Source of the DNA: Aristolochia californica
Lineage: Eukaryota; Streptophyta; Magnoliopsida; Piperales; Aristolochiaceae
Assembly (NCBI GenBank): GCA_029961685.1
Contig: JARWKL010000006.1
Span: 9,430,748-9,494,747 of the forward strand
Direction: 5' to 3'
Length of the DNA: 64,000 nt
Both the position numbers and the translations under genes were made by a program. The number at the start of each line of letters is the position of its first letter. Position 1 is the stretch's first letter. The notes below the pieces were generated by a model, which saw only the letters and a program-made list of their open reading frames with translations, searched no databases and had not been told where the DNA came from. Positions 1 through 13,516 of the stretch are shown here, in pieces.

Positions 1-3000
1 AATATGTTTCTAACATGCATATCCATATTTAAAACATGTGTAGGATCAATTAGAAATCTCTTTCTTATAAAATTTTAAGCTATTAGGGTTAAACTAGTGG
101 AATTTCCCAAACTTGGATATCAAAACTTTTGTATTCATTTGTGGTGTGTGAATACATTTTCTTTACTTACATTTGTCATTGTTTACAATTTTTTCCATAC
201 ATAAAGTGTAAAATTTTCATTTTGTTGTCATCTATGTACCTTATAATATCTTTATGTACGAGATAAAGGGAAAAGTGAAAACTCAAGTTTTGATTTTAAA
301 AAAAAGTTTACATCTATAATGCAAATGCACAAATGTAGAGAGAGATAATTCCAAAAAGTGTCTGTAATTTTTAGGGATTGCAAACTCTTTCTAGTTTTTT
401 TATATTAGGTTTCACAATCACAAGGAAAAGGGGATGCGGGGGATTTTTAACTGAGTGTTGACTCCCAATCCATAAGGCATTTCTCACAAAAATATAGCCC
501 GTTACACAAGATTGACCGATAAATCACTAGGTTAGCTTTTTTGTAAATGGGCAAAACAATAGCTTGTTTGACTCGGGTTAATATCTTACCACACGTTCCC
601 TTTAGAATTTAATGTGGTTTGGATCTCAAAGGTCATTTGCATCTTTAACATGTTTCAAGCATGCATATCCATATTTAAAACATGTGTAGGATCAATTAGA
701 AATCTGTTTCTTATGAAATTCTAAGCTATTAGGGTTGAACTTGTGGAATTTCCCAAACATGGATATGAAAACTTTTGTGTTCATTTGTGGTGTGTAAATA
801 AATTTTCTTTACGTACATTTTTTGTTGTTTTAAATATTTTGCATACACAAACTCTAGAATTTTTATTTTGTTCTGGTCTATTTACCTTTTTATCTCTTTC
901 TTTACGGGATAAAGGGAAAAGTGAAAACTCAGGTTTTGATATAAGAAAAAAGTATTCCTCTAAAATAGAAATACAAAAATGTAAATAAAGATAATTTGAA
1001 AAAGTGTCCGTATTTGTTAGGGATTGCAAAATCTTTCTTGTTTTTAAATATGGGGTTTCACAATCGTTGGGAAAATGGGGAGGCGGGGGATTTTTAACCG
1101 AGTATTGACTCCCAATCCATAAGTCATTTCTTACAAAAATATAGACCATTAAGCTTGATTAATGGATAAATCACTTTACAATCATTTATGATTGTTAGGT
1201 CAGTGTTTTAGTAAATGGTCAAAATAGTAGCTTGTTTGACTCAGGTAAATATCCCAACGCACAGTCACTTGAGAATTTAATGAGGTTTGGATCCCATAAG
1301 GTCATTTGCATCTTTAACATATTACAAGCATGCATATTCATATTTAAAACATGTGTAGGGTCAATTAGAAATCTCTTTCTTATAAAATTCCAAGATCTTA
1401 GGGTTAAACTTGTGGAATTTTCCAAACTTGGATATCAAAACTTTTGTGTTCATTTGTGGTGTGTGAATAAATTTTCTTTACATACATTTTTTGTTGTTTA
1501 AAATTTTTGCTTACATAAACTCTAAAATTTTCATTTTGTTGTGTTCTATTTGCCTTTTTATCTCTTTATTTACGAGAAAAAGCGAAATTTGAAAACTCGA
1601 GTTTTGATTTAAGAAAAAAGTATACATCTAAAACAGAAAGGCACAAATGTAGAGAGAGATAATTCCAAAAAGTGTCCGAAATTTTATCGGATTGCAAACT
1701 CTTTCTAGTTTTTGAATATTAGGTTTTGTAATAGTCGGGAAAAGGGGAGGCAGGGGATTTTTAACTGAGTGTTAACTCCCAATCCATAAGGCATTTCTCT
1801 CAAAAATAAAGCCCGTTACACATGATTGACCGATAAATCACTTTACAATCATCTATGATTGTTAGGTCACTTTTTTTGTAAATGGGCAAAATAATGGCTT
1901 ATTTGACTCAGGTAAATATCCCACCACATGTTCACTTGGAAATTTAATGAGGTTTTGATCCCATAAGTCATTTGCATCTCTAACATGTTTCAACCATGCA
2001 TATCCACATTTAAAACATGTGTAGGAAGAATAAGAAATCTCTTTCTTAAAAAATTTCAAGCTATTAGGGTTAAACTAGTGGAATACCCAAACTTGGTTAT
2101 CAAAACTTTTGTGTTAATTTGTGGTGTGTGAATAAATTTTCTTTACTTACATTTGTAGTTGTTTTAAATTTTTCGCATCCAAAAACACTAAAATTTTCAT
2201 TTTAATGTGATCTATTTGCCTATTTATTTTTTTGTTTACAAGACCAAGGGAAAAGTGAAAACTCAAGTTTTAATTTATGAAAAAATTATACATCTAAAAT
2301 GGAAATGCACAATTGTAGAGACCGATAATTCCAAAAAGTGCCCAAAAGTTTTAAGGATTGCATACTCTTTCTTGTTTTTATGTATTCGGTTTCACAATCG
2401 TCGGGAAAAGGGGGAGGCGGGGGATTTTTAACTCAGTGTTGACTCCCAATCCATAAGGCATTTCTCAAAAAAATAAAGCGTGTTACACATGATTGACCGA
2501 TAAATCACTTTACAATCATCTATGATTGTTAGGTCACCTCTTTTGTAAATGGGCAAAATAATGGCTTGTCTGACTCTGGTAAATATTACACCACATGTTC
2601 ACTTAGGAATTTAATGTGGTTTGGATCCCATAAGTCATTTGTATCTTTAACATGTTTCAACCATGCATATCCACATTTAAAACATGTGTAGGAACAATTA
2701 GAAATCTCTTTCTTAAATAATTTCAAGCTATTAGGGTTGAAATAGTGGAATACCCAAACTTGGATATCAAAACTTTTGTGTTAATTTGTGGTGTGTGAAT
2801 AAATTTTCTTTACTTACATTTGTTGTTGTTTAAATTTTTTTGCATCCAAAAACACTAAAATTTTCATTTTGATGTGATCTATTTGCATTTTTATTTTTTT
2901 GTTTACGAGACAAAGGGAAAAGTGAAAACTCAAGTTTTGATTTAAGAAAAAAGTATACATCTAAAATGGAAATGCACAATTGTAGAGTGCGATAATTCCA

Positions 3001-3356
3001 AAAAGTGGCCGAAATTTTTAAGGATTGCAAACTCTTTCTTCTTTTTATGTATTCGGTTCGCAATCGTCGGGAAAAGGGAGAGGTGGGGGATTTTTAACTG
3101 AGTGTTGACTCCCAATCCATAAGGCATTTCTCACAAAAATAAATCTCGTTACACATGGTTGACCGATAAATCACTTTACAATCATCTATGATTGTTAGGT
3201 CACCTTTTTTCGTAAATGGGCAAACTAATGGCTTGTCTGACTCGGCTAAATATCCCACCACATGTTCACTTAGGAATTCAATGTGGTTTGGATCCCATAC
3301 GTCCTTTGCATCTTTAACATGTTTCAACCATGCATATCCACATTTAAAACATGTGT

Positions 3357-4412
3357 AGGAACAATTAGAAATCTCTTTCTTAAATAATTTCAAGCTATTA
3401 GGGTTGAACTAGTGGAATACCCAAACTTGGATATTAAAACTTTGTTTGCATTTGTGGTGTGTGAATAAATTTTCTTTACTAACATTTGTTGTTGTTTTAA
3501 ATTTTTTGCATCCAAAAACACTAAAATTTTCATTTTGAAGTGATGTATTTGCCTTTTTATTTTTTTATTTCTGAGACAAAGGGAAAAGTGAAAACTCAAC
3601 TTTTTATTTAAGAAAAAAGTATACATTTAAAATGGAAATGCACAATTGTAGAGAGCAATAATTCCAAAAAGTGCCCAAATTTTTTAAGGATTGCAAACTC
3701 TTTCTTGATTTTATGTATTCGGTTTCACAATCATCAGGAAAAGGGGGAGGCGGGGGATTTTTAACTGAGTGTTGACTCCCAATCCAAAAGTCATTTCTTA
3801 AAAAAATATAGCCCGTGATGCATGATTGACCGATAAATCACATTACAATCATCTAGGATTGTTAGGTCAGCTTTTATTTAATTGGGCAAAATAATGACTT
3901 GTTTGACTTGTTTTGCAGACATAAACTTTAAAACTTTAATTTTATTGTGATATATTTGTTTTGAGATTAAGGGAAAAGTGAAAACTCCGGTTTTGATTTA
4001 AGAAAAAAGGTATACATCTAAATTGGAAATGCCTAAATTTTGAGAGAGATAATACCAAAAAGTGTCCGTAATTTTTAGGGATTGCAAACTCTTTCTTATA
4101 TTTATAAATTAGGATTCGCAATCGTCGGGAAAAGGAGGAGGCGGAGGATTTATAATTGAGAGTTGACTCCTGATCGATAAGTCATTTGTTAAAAATATAT
4201 AGAGCATTACACATGATTAACGGATAAATCACATGAAAATCATCTATGATTGTTAGCTCAACATTTTTGTAAATGGGCATAATAATGGCTTGTTTGACTC
4301 AGGTAAATATCCCACCACACGTTCACTTGACAATTTCATGAGGTCCAGATCCCATAGGTCATTTGCCTCTTTAACATGTTTCAAGCATGCATATCCATAT
4401 TTAAAACATGTG
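3357..4412 (+). repeat. Type A monomer pair fused by a deletion of about 277 bp
   Basis: Two successive anchors are 1,057 bp apart instead of about 1,334. The join is near 3,908, where GTTTGACTTG, from the part that normally leads to GGGTAAATATCCC, runs directly into TTTTGCAGACATAAAC, which normally lies after the next anchor. The anchor of the second monomer is therefore missing. The two sides share short GTTT/TTTT homology at the joint. Confidence 0.88.
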
Positions 4413-5621
4413 TAGGGTCAATTAGAAATCTCTTTCTTATAAAATTCCATGCTATTAGGGTTGAACTTTCTTTACTTACATTTGTTGTTGTTTTAAGTTT
4501 TTTGCATACATAAACTCTAAATATTTCATTTTGTTGTGATCTATTTGCCTGTTTATCTCTGTTTACGAGATTAAGGGAAAAGTGAAAATTCACGTTGTTA
4601 TTTATGAAAAAAGTATATATCTAAAATGAAAATGCACAAATGTAGAGAGAGATAATTCCAAAAAGTGTCCGTAATTTTTAGGGATTGCAAAGTCTTTCTA
4701 ATTTTTATATATTAGGTTTCGCAATCGTTGGAAAAAGGGGGAGGCGGAGGATTTCTAACTGAGTGTTGACTGCTAATTGATAAGTCATTTCTTACAAAAA
4801 TATAGACCATTACCCATGATTGACCGATAAATCACATGACAATCATCTATGATTGTTATTTCATTTTTTTTTTTGTAAATGGGCATAAAAATGTCTTGTT
4901 TGACTCGGATAAATATCCCACTGCACGTTCACTTGAGAATTTCTAGAGGTTTGGATCCCATAGGTCATTTTCATCTTTAACATGTTTCAAACATGCATAT
5001 CCATATTTAAAACATGTGTAGGGTCAATTTGAAATCTCTTTCTTATAAAATTCCAAGCTATTCGGGTTGAATTTTCTTTACTTACATTTGTTGTTGTTGT
5101 AATTTTTTTGCATACATAAACTTTAAATATTTCATTTTGTTGTGATCTATTTGCCTGTTTATCTTTGTTTACGAGATAAAGGGAAAAATGAAAACTCAGG
5201 TTTTTTTTTTTATGAAAAAAGTATACATCTAAAATGGAAATGCACAAATGTAGAGAGAGATAATTCCAAAAAGTATTTTTAATTTTAAGGGATTGAAAAC
5301 TCTTTCTATTTTTTATATATTAGGTTTGGCAATCATCGGGAAAAGGGTGAGGGCGGGGATTTTTAACTGAGTGTTGACTCCCAATCCATAAGTCATTTCT
5401 TACAAAAATATAGCCACTTACACATAATTGACTGATAAATCACTTTACAATCATCTATGGTAGTTAGGTCAGCTTTTTTGTAAGTGGGCAAAATAATGGC
5501 TTCTTTGACTCAGGTAAATATCCCACCACGTTCAATTGAGAATTTAATAAGGTGTGGATCTCATAGGTCATTTTCATCTTTAACATGTTTCAAGCATGCA
5601 TGTCCATATTTAAAACATGTG
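4413..5621 (+). repeat. Two adjacent monomers of the 64-bp-deletion variant
   Basis: In both copies GGGTTGAA(C) runs directly into TTTCTTTACTTACATT (joints near 4,466 and 5,071). About 64 bp is missing, from CTAGTGGAATT to GTGAATAAATT, which includes the EcoRV site. Anchor spacings are 606 and 603 bp, as expected. The same deletion recurs at anchors 13,517 and 14,780. A shared breakpoint points to one event spread by amplification. Confidence 0.88.
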
Positions 5622-7499
5622 TAGGATCAATTAGAAATCTCTTCCTTATAAAATTCCAAGTTACTAGAGTTGAACTAGTGGAATTTTCCAAACTTGGATA
5701 TCAAAACTTTTGCCTTCATTTGTGGTCTTTACTTACATTTGTTGTTTTTTAAAATTTTTTACATACATAAACTCTAAAATTTTCATTTTGTTGTGATCTA
5801 TTTGCCTTTTTATCTCTTTATTTACGAGATATAGGGAAAAGTGAAAACTCAAGTTTTGATTTAAGAGAAAATTTTACAACTAAAATGGAAATGCACAAAT
5901 TTAAAAAGAGATAATTCCAAAACATTTCTGTAATTTTTAAGGATTGCAAACTTTTTCTAGTTTTTATTTACAACCGTCGGGCAAAGGGGGAGGCGGGGGA
6001 TTATTATCTGATTGTTGATTCCCAATCCATAAGTCATTTCTTAAAAAAATATAGCCCATTACGCATGATTTACTGATAAATCATTTTACAATCAAATATA
6101 ATTGTTAGGGCAGTTGTTTTTGTAAATGGACAAAATACTGGCTAGTTTGACTCAGGTAAATATCCCAACACAGTTCACATGGGAATTTAATGAGGTTTGG
6201 ATCCCATTGGTCATTTTCATCTTTAACATGTTTCAAGCATGCATATCCATATTTAAAACATGTGTAAGATCAATTAGAAATCTCTTTCTTATAAAATTCC
6301 AAACTATTAGGGTTGAACTAGTGGAATTTCAAAAAATAGGATATCAAAACTTTTGCGTTCATTTGTGGTGTGTGAAAAGAATTTCTTTACTTACATTTGT
6401 TGTTGTTTTAATTTTTTTGCAAACATAAACTCTAAAATTTTGATTTTGTAGTGATCTATTTGCCTTTTTATCTCTTTGTTTAAGAGATAGAGGGAAAAGT
6501 GTAAACTGAAGTTTTGATTTAAGAAAAAAGTATACATCTAAAATAGAAATGCACAAATATAGAGAGAGGTAATTCCAAAAAGTGTATGTAATTTTAAGGA
6601 ATTGCAAACTCTTTCTAGTTTTTATATATTAGGTTTCACAATTGTCGGGAAAAGGGTGAGGCGAAGGATTTTTAACTGAGTGTTGATTTCCAATCCATAA
6701 GTCATATCTTACAAAAATATAGGCCCTTAGACATGATTGACTGATAAATCACTTTACAATCATCTATGTTTAGTTAGGTCAGCTTTTTTGTAAGTGGGCA
6801 AAATAATGGCTTATTTGACTTGGGTAAATATCCCACCACACGTTCACTTGAGAATTTAATAAGGTATGGATCTCATCGGTCATTTTCACCTTGAACATGT
6901 TTCAAGCATGCATATCCATATTTAAAACAGGTGTAGGATCAATTAGAAATTTCTTTCTTATAAAATTCCAAGTTACTAGGGTTGAACTAGTGGAATTTCC
7001 CAAACTTGGTTATCAAAACTTTTGTCTTCATTTTTGGAGTAAGAATAAATTTTCTTAACTTAGATTTGTTGTTTTTTTAAATTTTTTGCAGACATAAACT
7101 CTAAAATTTTCATTTTGTGTGATCTATTTGCCTTTTTATCTCTTTGTTTAAGAGATAGAGGGAAAAGTGAAAACTCATGTTTTGATTTAATAAAAAAGTA
7201 TACATCTAAAATGGAAATGCAGAAATGTGAGAGAGATAATACCAAAAAGTACCCGTAATTTTTAGGGATTGCAAACTCTTTCTTCGTTTTATATATTAGG
7301 TTTTAGAATCGTCGGGAAAAGGGGGAAGCAGGGGATTTTTAACTGAGTGTTGACTCCCAATCCATAAGTCATTTCTTACAAAAATATAGCCCCTTAGGCA
7401 TGGTTGACTAATAAATCACTTTACAATCATCTATGATAGTTAGGTCTTGTTTTTTGTAAGTGGGCAAAATTATGGGTTATTTGACTCGGGTAAATATCC

Positions 7500-7600
7500 C
7501 ACCGCACGTTCACTTGAGAATAAAATGAGGTCTGGATCTCATAGGTCATTTTCTTATAAAATTCAAAGTTATTAGGGTTGAACTAGTGGAATTTCCCAAA
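7500..7600 (+). repeat. Monomer joint with the anchor region deleted
   Basis: GGTCATTTTC is joined at about 7,552 to TTATAAAATTC. This removes the segment with the 8-bp inverted repeat, GCATGC and the anchor. It explains why no anchor is found between 6,934 and 8,200. Confidence 0.8.
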
Positions 7601-8853
7601 CTTGGATATCAAAACTTTTGTGTTCATTTGTGGTGTGTGAATAAATTTTTTTTACATACATTTGTTGTTGTTTTAAATTTTTTGCATAAATAAACAAAAA
7701 AAATTTCAATTTGTTGTGATGTATTTGCCTTTTTATCTCTTTGTTTATGTGATAAAGGGAAAAGTTAAAACTCACATTTTGAATTAATAAAAAATTATAC
7801 ATCTAAAATAGAAATTCACAAATGTAGAGAGAGATAATTCCAAAAAGTTTATCTATTTTTTAGGGATTGCAAACTATTTCTTTTTTTTATACATTAGGTT
7901 TCGTAGTCGTCGGGGAAAGGAGGATGCAGGGGATTTTTGTTTGAGTGTTGATTCCCAATCGATAAGTCATTTCTTACAAAAAAATATAGCCCGTTACACA
8001 TGATTCACTAATAAAAAACTTTAAAATCATCTATGATTGTTAGGTCAGCTTTTTTGTAAATGTGAAAAGTAGTGGCATGTTTGATTCGAGTAAATATCCC
8101 AGCGCACGTTCACTTGAGAATTTAATGAGGTTTGGATCCTATTGGTCATTTTCATCTTTAACTTATTTCAATCATGCACATCCATATTTAAAACATGTGT
8201 AGGATCAATTAGAAATCTCTTTCTTATTATGAGGGTTGAACTAGTGGAATTTCCCAAACTTGGATAAGAAAACTTTTGCATCCATTTGTGGCGTGTGAAT
8301 AAATTTTCTTTACATACATTTGTTTTTGTTTTATTTTTTTTGCATACATAAACTCTAATATTTTAGTTTTGTTGTCATCTATTTGCCATTATATCCTTTT
8401 ATTACAAGATAAAGGGAAAAGTCAAAACTCAAGTTTCGATTTAAGAAAAAAGTTTTCATCTAAAATGGAAATGAAAAAATGTGGAGAGAGATAATTCCAA
8501 AAAGTGACTATAATTTTTAGGGATTGCAAACACTTTTTAGTTTTAATATATTAGGTTTCACAATCGTCAGGAAAAGGGGAAGCGTGGGATTTTTAACCGA
8601 GTGTTGACTTCCAATCCATCGGGCATTTCTCACAAAAACACAGCTCGTTACGCATGATTGACCGATAAATCACTTTACAATCATCTATGATTTCTAGGTC
8701 AGCTTATTTGTAAATGGGCAAAATAATGGCTTATTTGACTCGGGTAAATATCCCAGTGCATGTTGATTTGAGAATTTAATGAGGTTGTGATCCCATATGC
8801 CATTTGCTTTTTTAACATGTTTCAAGCATGCATATCCATATTTAAAACATGTG

Positions 8854-9519
8854 TAGGATCAATTACAAATCTCTTTCTTATAAAATTCCAAGCTACTAGG
8901 GTTGAACTAGTGGAATTTCCCAAACTTGGATATCAAAACTTTTGTGTTCATTTGTGGTGTGTGAATAAACTTTCTTTACTTAAATTTGTTGTTGTTTTAA
9001 TTTTTTTGCATGCATAAAATATAAAATTTTGATTTTGTTGTGATCTTTTTGCCTTTTTATCTCTTTGTTTATGAGAGCAAGGAAAAAGTGAAAACTCAAG
9101 TTTTGATTTAACAAAAAAGTATACATCTAAAATGGAAATGCTGAAATGTAGAGAGAGATAATTCCAAAAAGTACCCGTAATTTTTAGGGATTACAAAATC
9201 TTTCTTGTTTTTATATATTAGGTTTCGCAATCGTCGGGAAATGGGGGAGGCGGCGGATTTTTAACTGAGTGTTGACTCCCAATCCATTAGTCATTTCTTA
9301 CAAAAATATAGACCATTACGCATGATTAAAAAAATAAATCACTTTACAATCATCTATGATTGTTAGGTTAGCTTCTGTAAATGAGCAAAATAATGGCTGT
9401 TTGACTCAGGCAAATATCCCACCGCACATTCACTTGAGAATTTAATGAAGTTTGGATCTGATAAGTCATTTGCACCTTTAATATGTTTCTAACATGCATA
9501 TCCATATTTAAAACATGTG
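8854..9519 (+). repeat. Representative type A monomer, with its landmarks
   Basis: A clean 666-bp copy used to describe the monomer. An EcoRV site GATATC lies at 8929-8934. A long AT-rich stretch with A-tracts follows. The CENP-B-box-like 17-mer is at 9223-9239 and runs straight into a G-rich block (9236-9256). A near-perfect 18-bp palindrome is at 9346-9363. Most copies then carry BamHI GGATCC about 100 bp before the next anchor; this copy has GGATCT. An 8-bp inverted repeat, ACATGTTT/AAACATGT, with the palindrome GCATGC in its loop ends just before the anchor (8815-8852 for this copy's start). No RNA or protein gene is apparent in the monomer. Confidence 0.9.
9223..9239 (+). promoter_or_regulatory. 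CENP-B-box-like site, 8 of 9 core positions (type A monomer)
   Basis: TTTCGCAATCGTCGGGA has C instead of the fixed A at position 10. Equivalent 8-of-9 sites are at 3,056-3,072, 4,114-4,130, 15,732-15,748, 53,451-53,467 and 57,401-57,417. Many other monomers have one further change (TTTTGCAATCG or TCACAATCG), as expected of CpG decay. Confidence 0.5.
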
Positions 9520-12500
9520 TAGGATCAATTACAAATCTCTTACTTATAAAATTCAAAGCTATTAAGGTTGAACTAGTAGAATTTCCCAAACTTTGATATC
9601 AAAACTTTTGTGTTCAGTTTTAGTGTGTGAATAAATTTTCTTTAGTTACATTTGTTGTTGTTTTAAATATTTTCCACACATAAACTCTAAACTTTTCATT
9701 TTTTTGTGATCTATTTGCCTTTTAATCTTAATTACGAGATAAAGGGAAAAGTGAAAACTGAAGTTTTGATTTAAGAAAAAAGTTTACAACTATAATGGAA
9801 ATGCACAATTGTAGAGAGATATAATTCCAAAAACTGTATGTAATTTTTAGGGACGGCTAACTCTTTGTAGTATTTATATATTAGGTTTCACAATCGCAAG
9901 GAAAAGGGGATGTGGGGGATTTTTAAGTGAGTGTTGACTCCAAATCCATAAGCCATTTCTGACAAAAATATTGCTCGTTACCCATAATTGACAGATAAAT
10001 CACTTTACAATCATCATTGATTGTTAGGTCAACTTTTTTTTAATTGAGCAAACTAATGGCTTGTTTGAGTCGGGTAAATAGCCCACAACACGTTGACTTG
10101 AGAATTTAATGAGGTTTGGATTTTACAAGTCATTTGCAACTTTAGCATATATCAAACATGCATATCCATATTTAACACTTGTGTAGGATCAATTAGAAAT
10201 CTCTTTCTTATAAAATTCCAAGCCACTAAGGTTGAATAAGTGGAATTTCCCAAAATTGGATATCAAAACTTTTGTCTTCATTTGAGGTGTGTGAATAAAT
10301 TTTCTTTACTTACCTTTGTTGTTCTTTTAAATTTTTTGCATACATAAACTCTAAAATTGTCATTTTATTGTGATGTATTTGCCTTTTTATCTCATTGTTT
10401 ACGAGATAGATGAAAAACTGAAAACTCAGGTTTTGATTTAAGAAAAAAGGTATACATAAAAATTTGAAATGAACAAATGTAGAAAGAGATAATTCTCAAA
10501 ATTGTCCGTAATTTTTAGAGATTGCAAACTCTTTCTAATTTTTATATTTTAGGTTTTGCAATCGTCGGGAAAAGGGGAAGGCGAAGGATTTTTAACTGGG
10601 TGTTGACTCCCAATCCATAATCATTTCTAACTAAAATATATCCCATTATGCATGATTGCCCGATAAATCACTTTACAATCATCCATGATTGTTAGGTCAG
10701 CTTTTTGGTAAATGGGCCAAATAATAGCTCGTTTGACTCGGGTAAATATCCCAACTCACATTCACCTGATAATTTAATGAGGTCTGAATCCCATAGGTCA
10801 TTTACATCTTTAACATGTTTCAAGCATGCATATCCATTTTTAAAACATGTGTAGGATCAATTGGAAATCTCTTTCTTACAAAATTCCAAGCTATTAGGGT
10901 TGAACTAGTGCAATTTCCAAAACTTGGATATCAAAACTTTGTGTTCATTTGTGGAGTGTGAATAAATTTTTTTTACTTTCATTTGTGGTTGTTTTAAATT
11001 TTTCACATACATAAACTCTAAAGTTTTCATTTTGTTGTGATCTATTTACCTTTTTCTCTCTTTTTTTACGAGATAAAGGGAAAAGTTTAAACTCATGGTT
11101 TGATTTAAGAAAAAAGTATACATCTAAAATGTAAATGCACAAATGAAGAGAGATAATTCCCCAAAGTTTTGTGTAATTTTTAGGGATTGAAAACTCTTTC
11201 TTGTTTTTATATATTAGGTTTCACAATTGTCGGGAAAAGGGGGTGGCGGGGAATTTTTAACTAATTGTTGACTCCTAATCCATAAGTTATTTCTTACAAA
11301 AATATATCCCCTTATGCATGATTTACTGATAAATCACTTTACAATCATCAATGATTGTTTGGTCAGTTTTTTTTTTTGTAAATGGGCAAAATTGTGGCTT
11401 GTTTCACTCGGTTAAATATCCCAACTCACGTTAACTTGAGAATTTAATGAGGTTCTGATCCCATTTGTCATTTGCATCTTTAACATGTTTCAAGTATGCA
11501 TATCCATGTTGAAAACATTTGTAGGATCAATTAGAAATCTCTTTCTTATGAAATTCCAAGCTTTTAGGTTGAACTAGTGGAATTTCCCAAACTTGGATAT
11601 CTAAACTTTTGTCTTCATTTTTGGTGAGTGAATAAATTTTCTTTACATACATTTGTTATTGTTTTAAATTTTTTACGTACATAAACTCTAAAATTTTCAT
11701 TTTGTTGTTAGCCATTTGCCTTTTTATCTCTTCGTTTATGAGATAAAGGGAAAAATGAAAACTCAGGTTTTGATTTAAGAAAAAAGTATACATGTAAAAT
11801 GGAAATGCACAATTGGAGAGAGAGATAATTCTAAAAAGTGCCCGTAATTTTTAGGGATTGCAAACTATTTCTTGTTTTTATGTATTAGGTTTTACAGTCA
11901 TCGGGAGAAGGGGGAGGTGGTTGATTTTTAACTGAGTGTTGTCTCCTAATCCATAAATCGTTTCTTACACAAATATAGCCAGTTACTCATGATTGACCAA
12001 TAAATCACTTTACAATCATTTATGATTGTTAGGTCAGTTTTTTTGTAAATGGGCAAAATAATGGCATGTTTTAACTCGGGTAAATATCCCACCGGACGTA
12101 GACTTGAGAATTTAATGAGGTTTAGATATTATAAGTCATTTTCATCTTAAACATATTTCATGCATGCATATCCATATTTAAAATATTTGTAGGATCAATT
12201 AGAAATCTTTTTCTTATAAAATTCCAAGCTACTAGGTTTGAACTAGTGGAATTTCCAAAACTTGGATATCAAAACTTTGGTCTCCATTTGTGGTGTGTGA
12301 ATAAATTTTCTTTACTTACATTTGTTGTTGTTTTAAATTTTTAACTTACAAAAACTCTAAAATTTTCATTTTGTTGTGATCTATTTATCTTTTTAACTCT
12401 TTGTTAACGAGATAAAAGGAAAAGTGAAAACTCAGGTTTTGATTTAAGAAAAAGGTATAAATCTAAATTTTAAATGCACAAATGTAGAAAGAGAGAATTC

Positions 12501-13516
12501 CAAGAAGTCTCCATAATTTTTAGGGACAACAAACTCTTTCTAATTTTTAAATATTAGGTTTCACAATCATCGAGAAAAGGGGAAGGCAGAGGATTTTTAA
12601 CTGAGTGTCGACTCCCAATCCATATGTCATTTCTTACAAAATATAGCCCGTCACGCATGATTGACCGATAAATCACTTGACAATCATCTAAGATTGTTTG
12701 GTCAGTTTTTTTGTCAATTGGCAAAATATTGGCTTGTTTGACTCGGGTAAATATCCCACGACTCGTACACTTGAAAATTTAATGAGGTCTGGATCCCATA
12801 GGTCATTTGCATCTTTAACATGTTTCATGCATGCATTTCCATATTTAAAACATGTGTAGGATCAATTAGAAATCTCTTTCTTATAAAATTCCAAGCTATA
12901 AGGGATGAACTAGTGGAATTTTTGAAACTTGGATATCAAAACTTTTGGATTCATTAGTGGTGTGTGAATAAATTTTCTTTACTAACATTTATAGTTGTTT
13001 TAAATTTTTTGCATACATAAACTATAAAATTTTCATTTTGTTGTGATCTATTTGCCTTTTTATCTCTTTGTTTACGAGATAAAGGGAAAAGTTGAAACTC
13101 GCATTTTGATTTAAGAAAAAATTATACATCTAAAATGGAAATGAAAAAATGTAGAGAGAGAAAATTCCAAAAAGTGTTTCTAATTTTTAGGGATTTCAAA
13201 CTCTTTCTAGTTTTTATATTTTAGGTTACGTAATCATCAGGAAAAGAGGGAGGCGGGGTATTTTTACCTGACTCCAATTCTATAAATCATTTCTGACAAA
13301 AATATAGCCCGTTACGCATGATTGACCGATAAATCAATTTAGAATCATCTATGATTTTTAGGTCAGCTTTTTGTAAATGGGAAAAATAGTGGCTTGTGTG
13401 ACTCGGGTAAATATCCCAATGCACGTTCACTTGAGAATTTCTTGAGGTCTTGATCCCATAGGTCATTTGCATCTTTAACATGTTTCAAACATGCATATCC
13501 ATCTTTAAAACATGTG

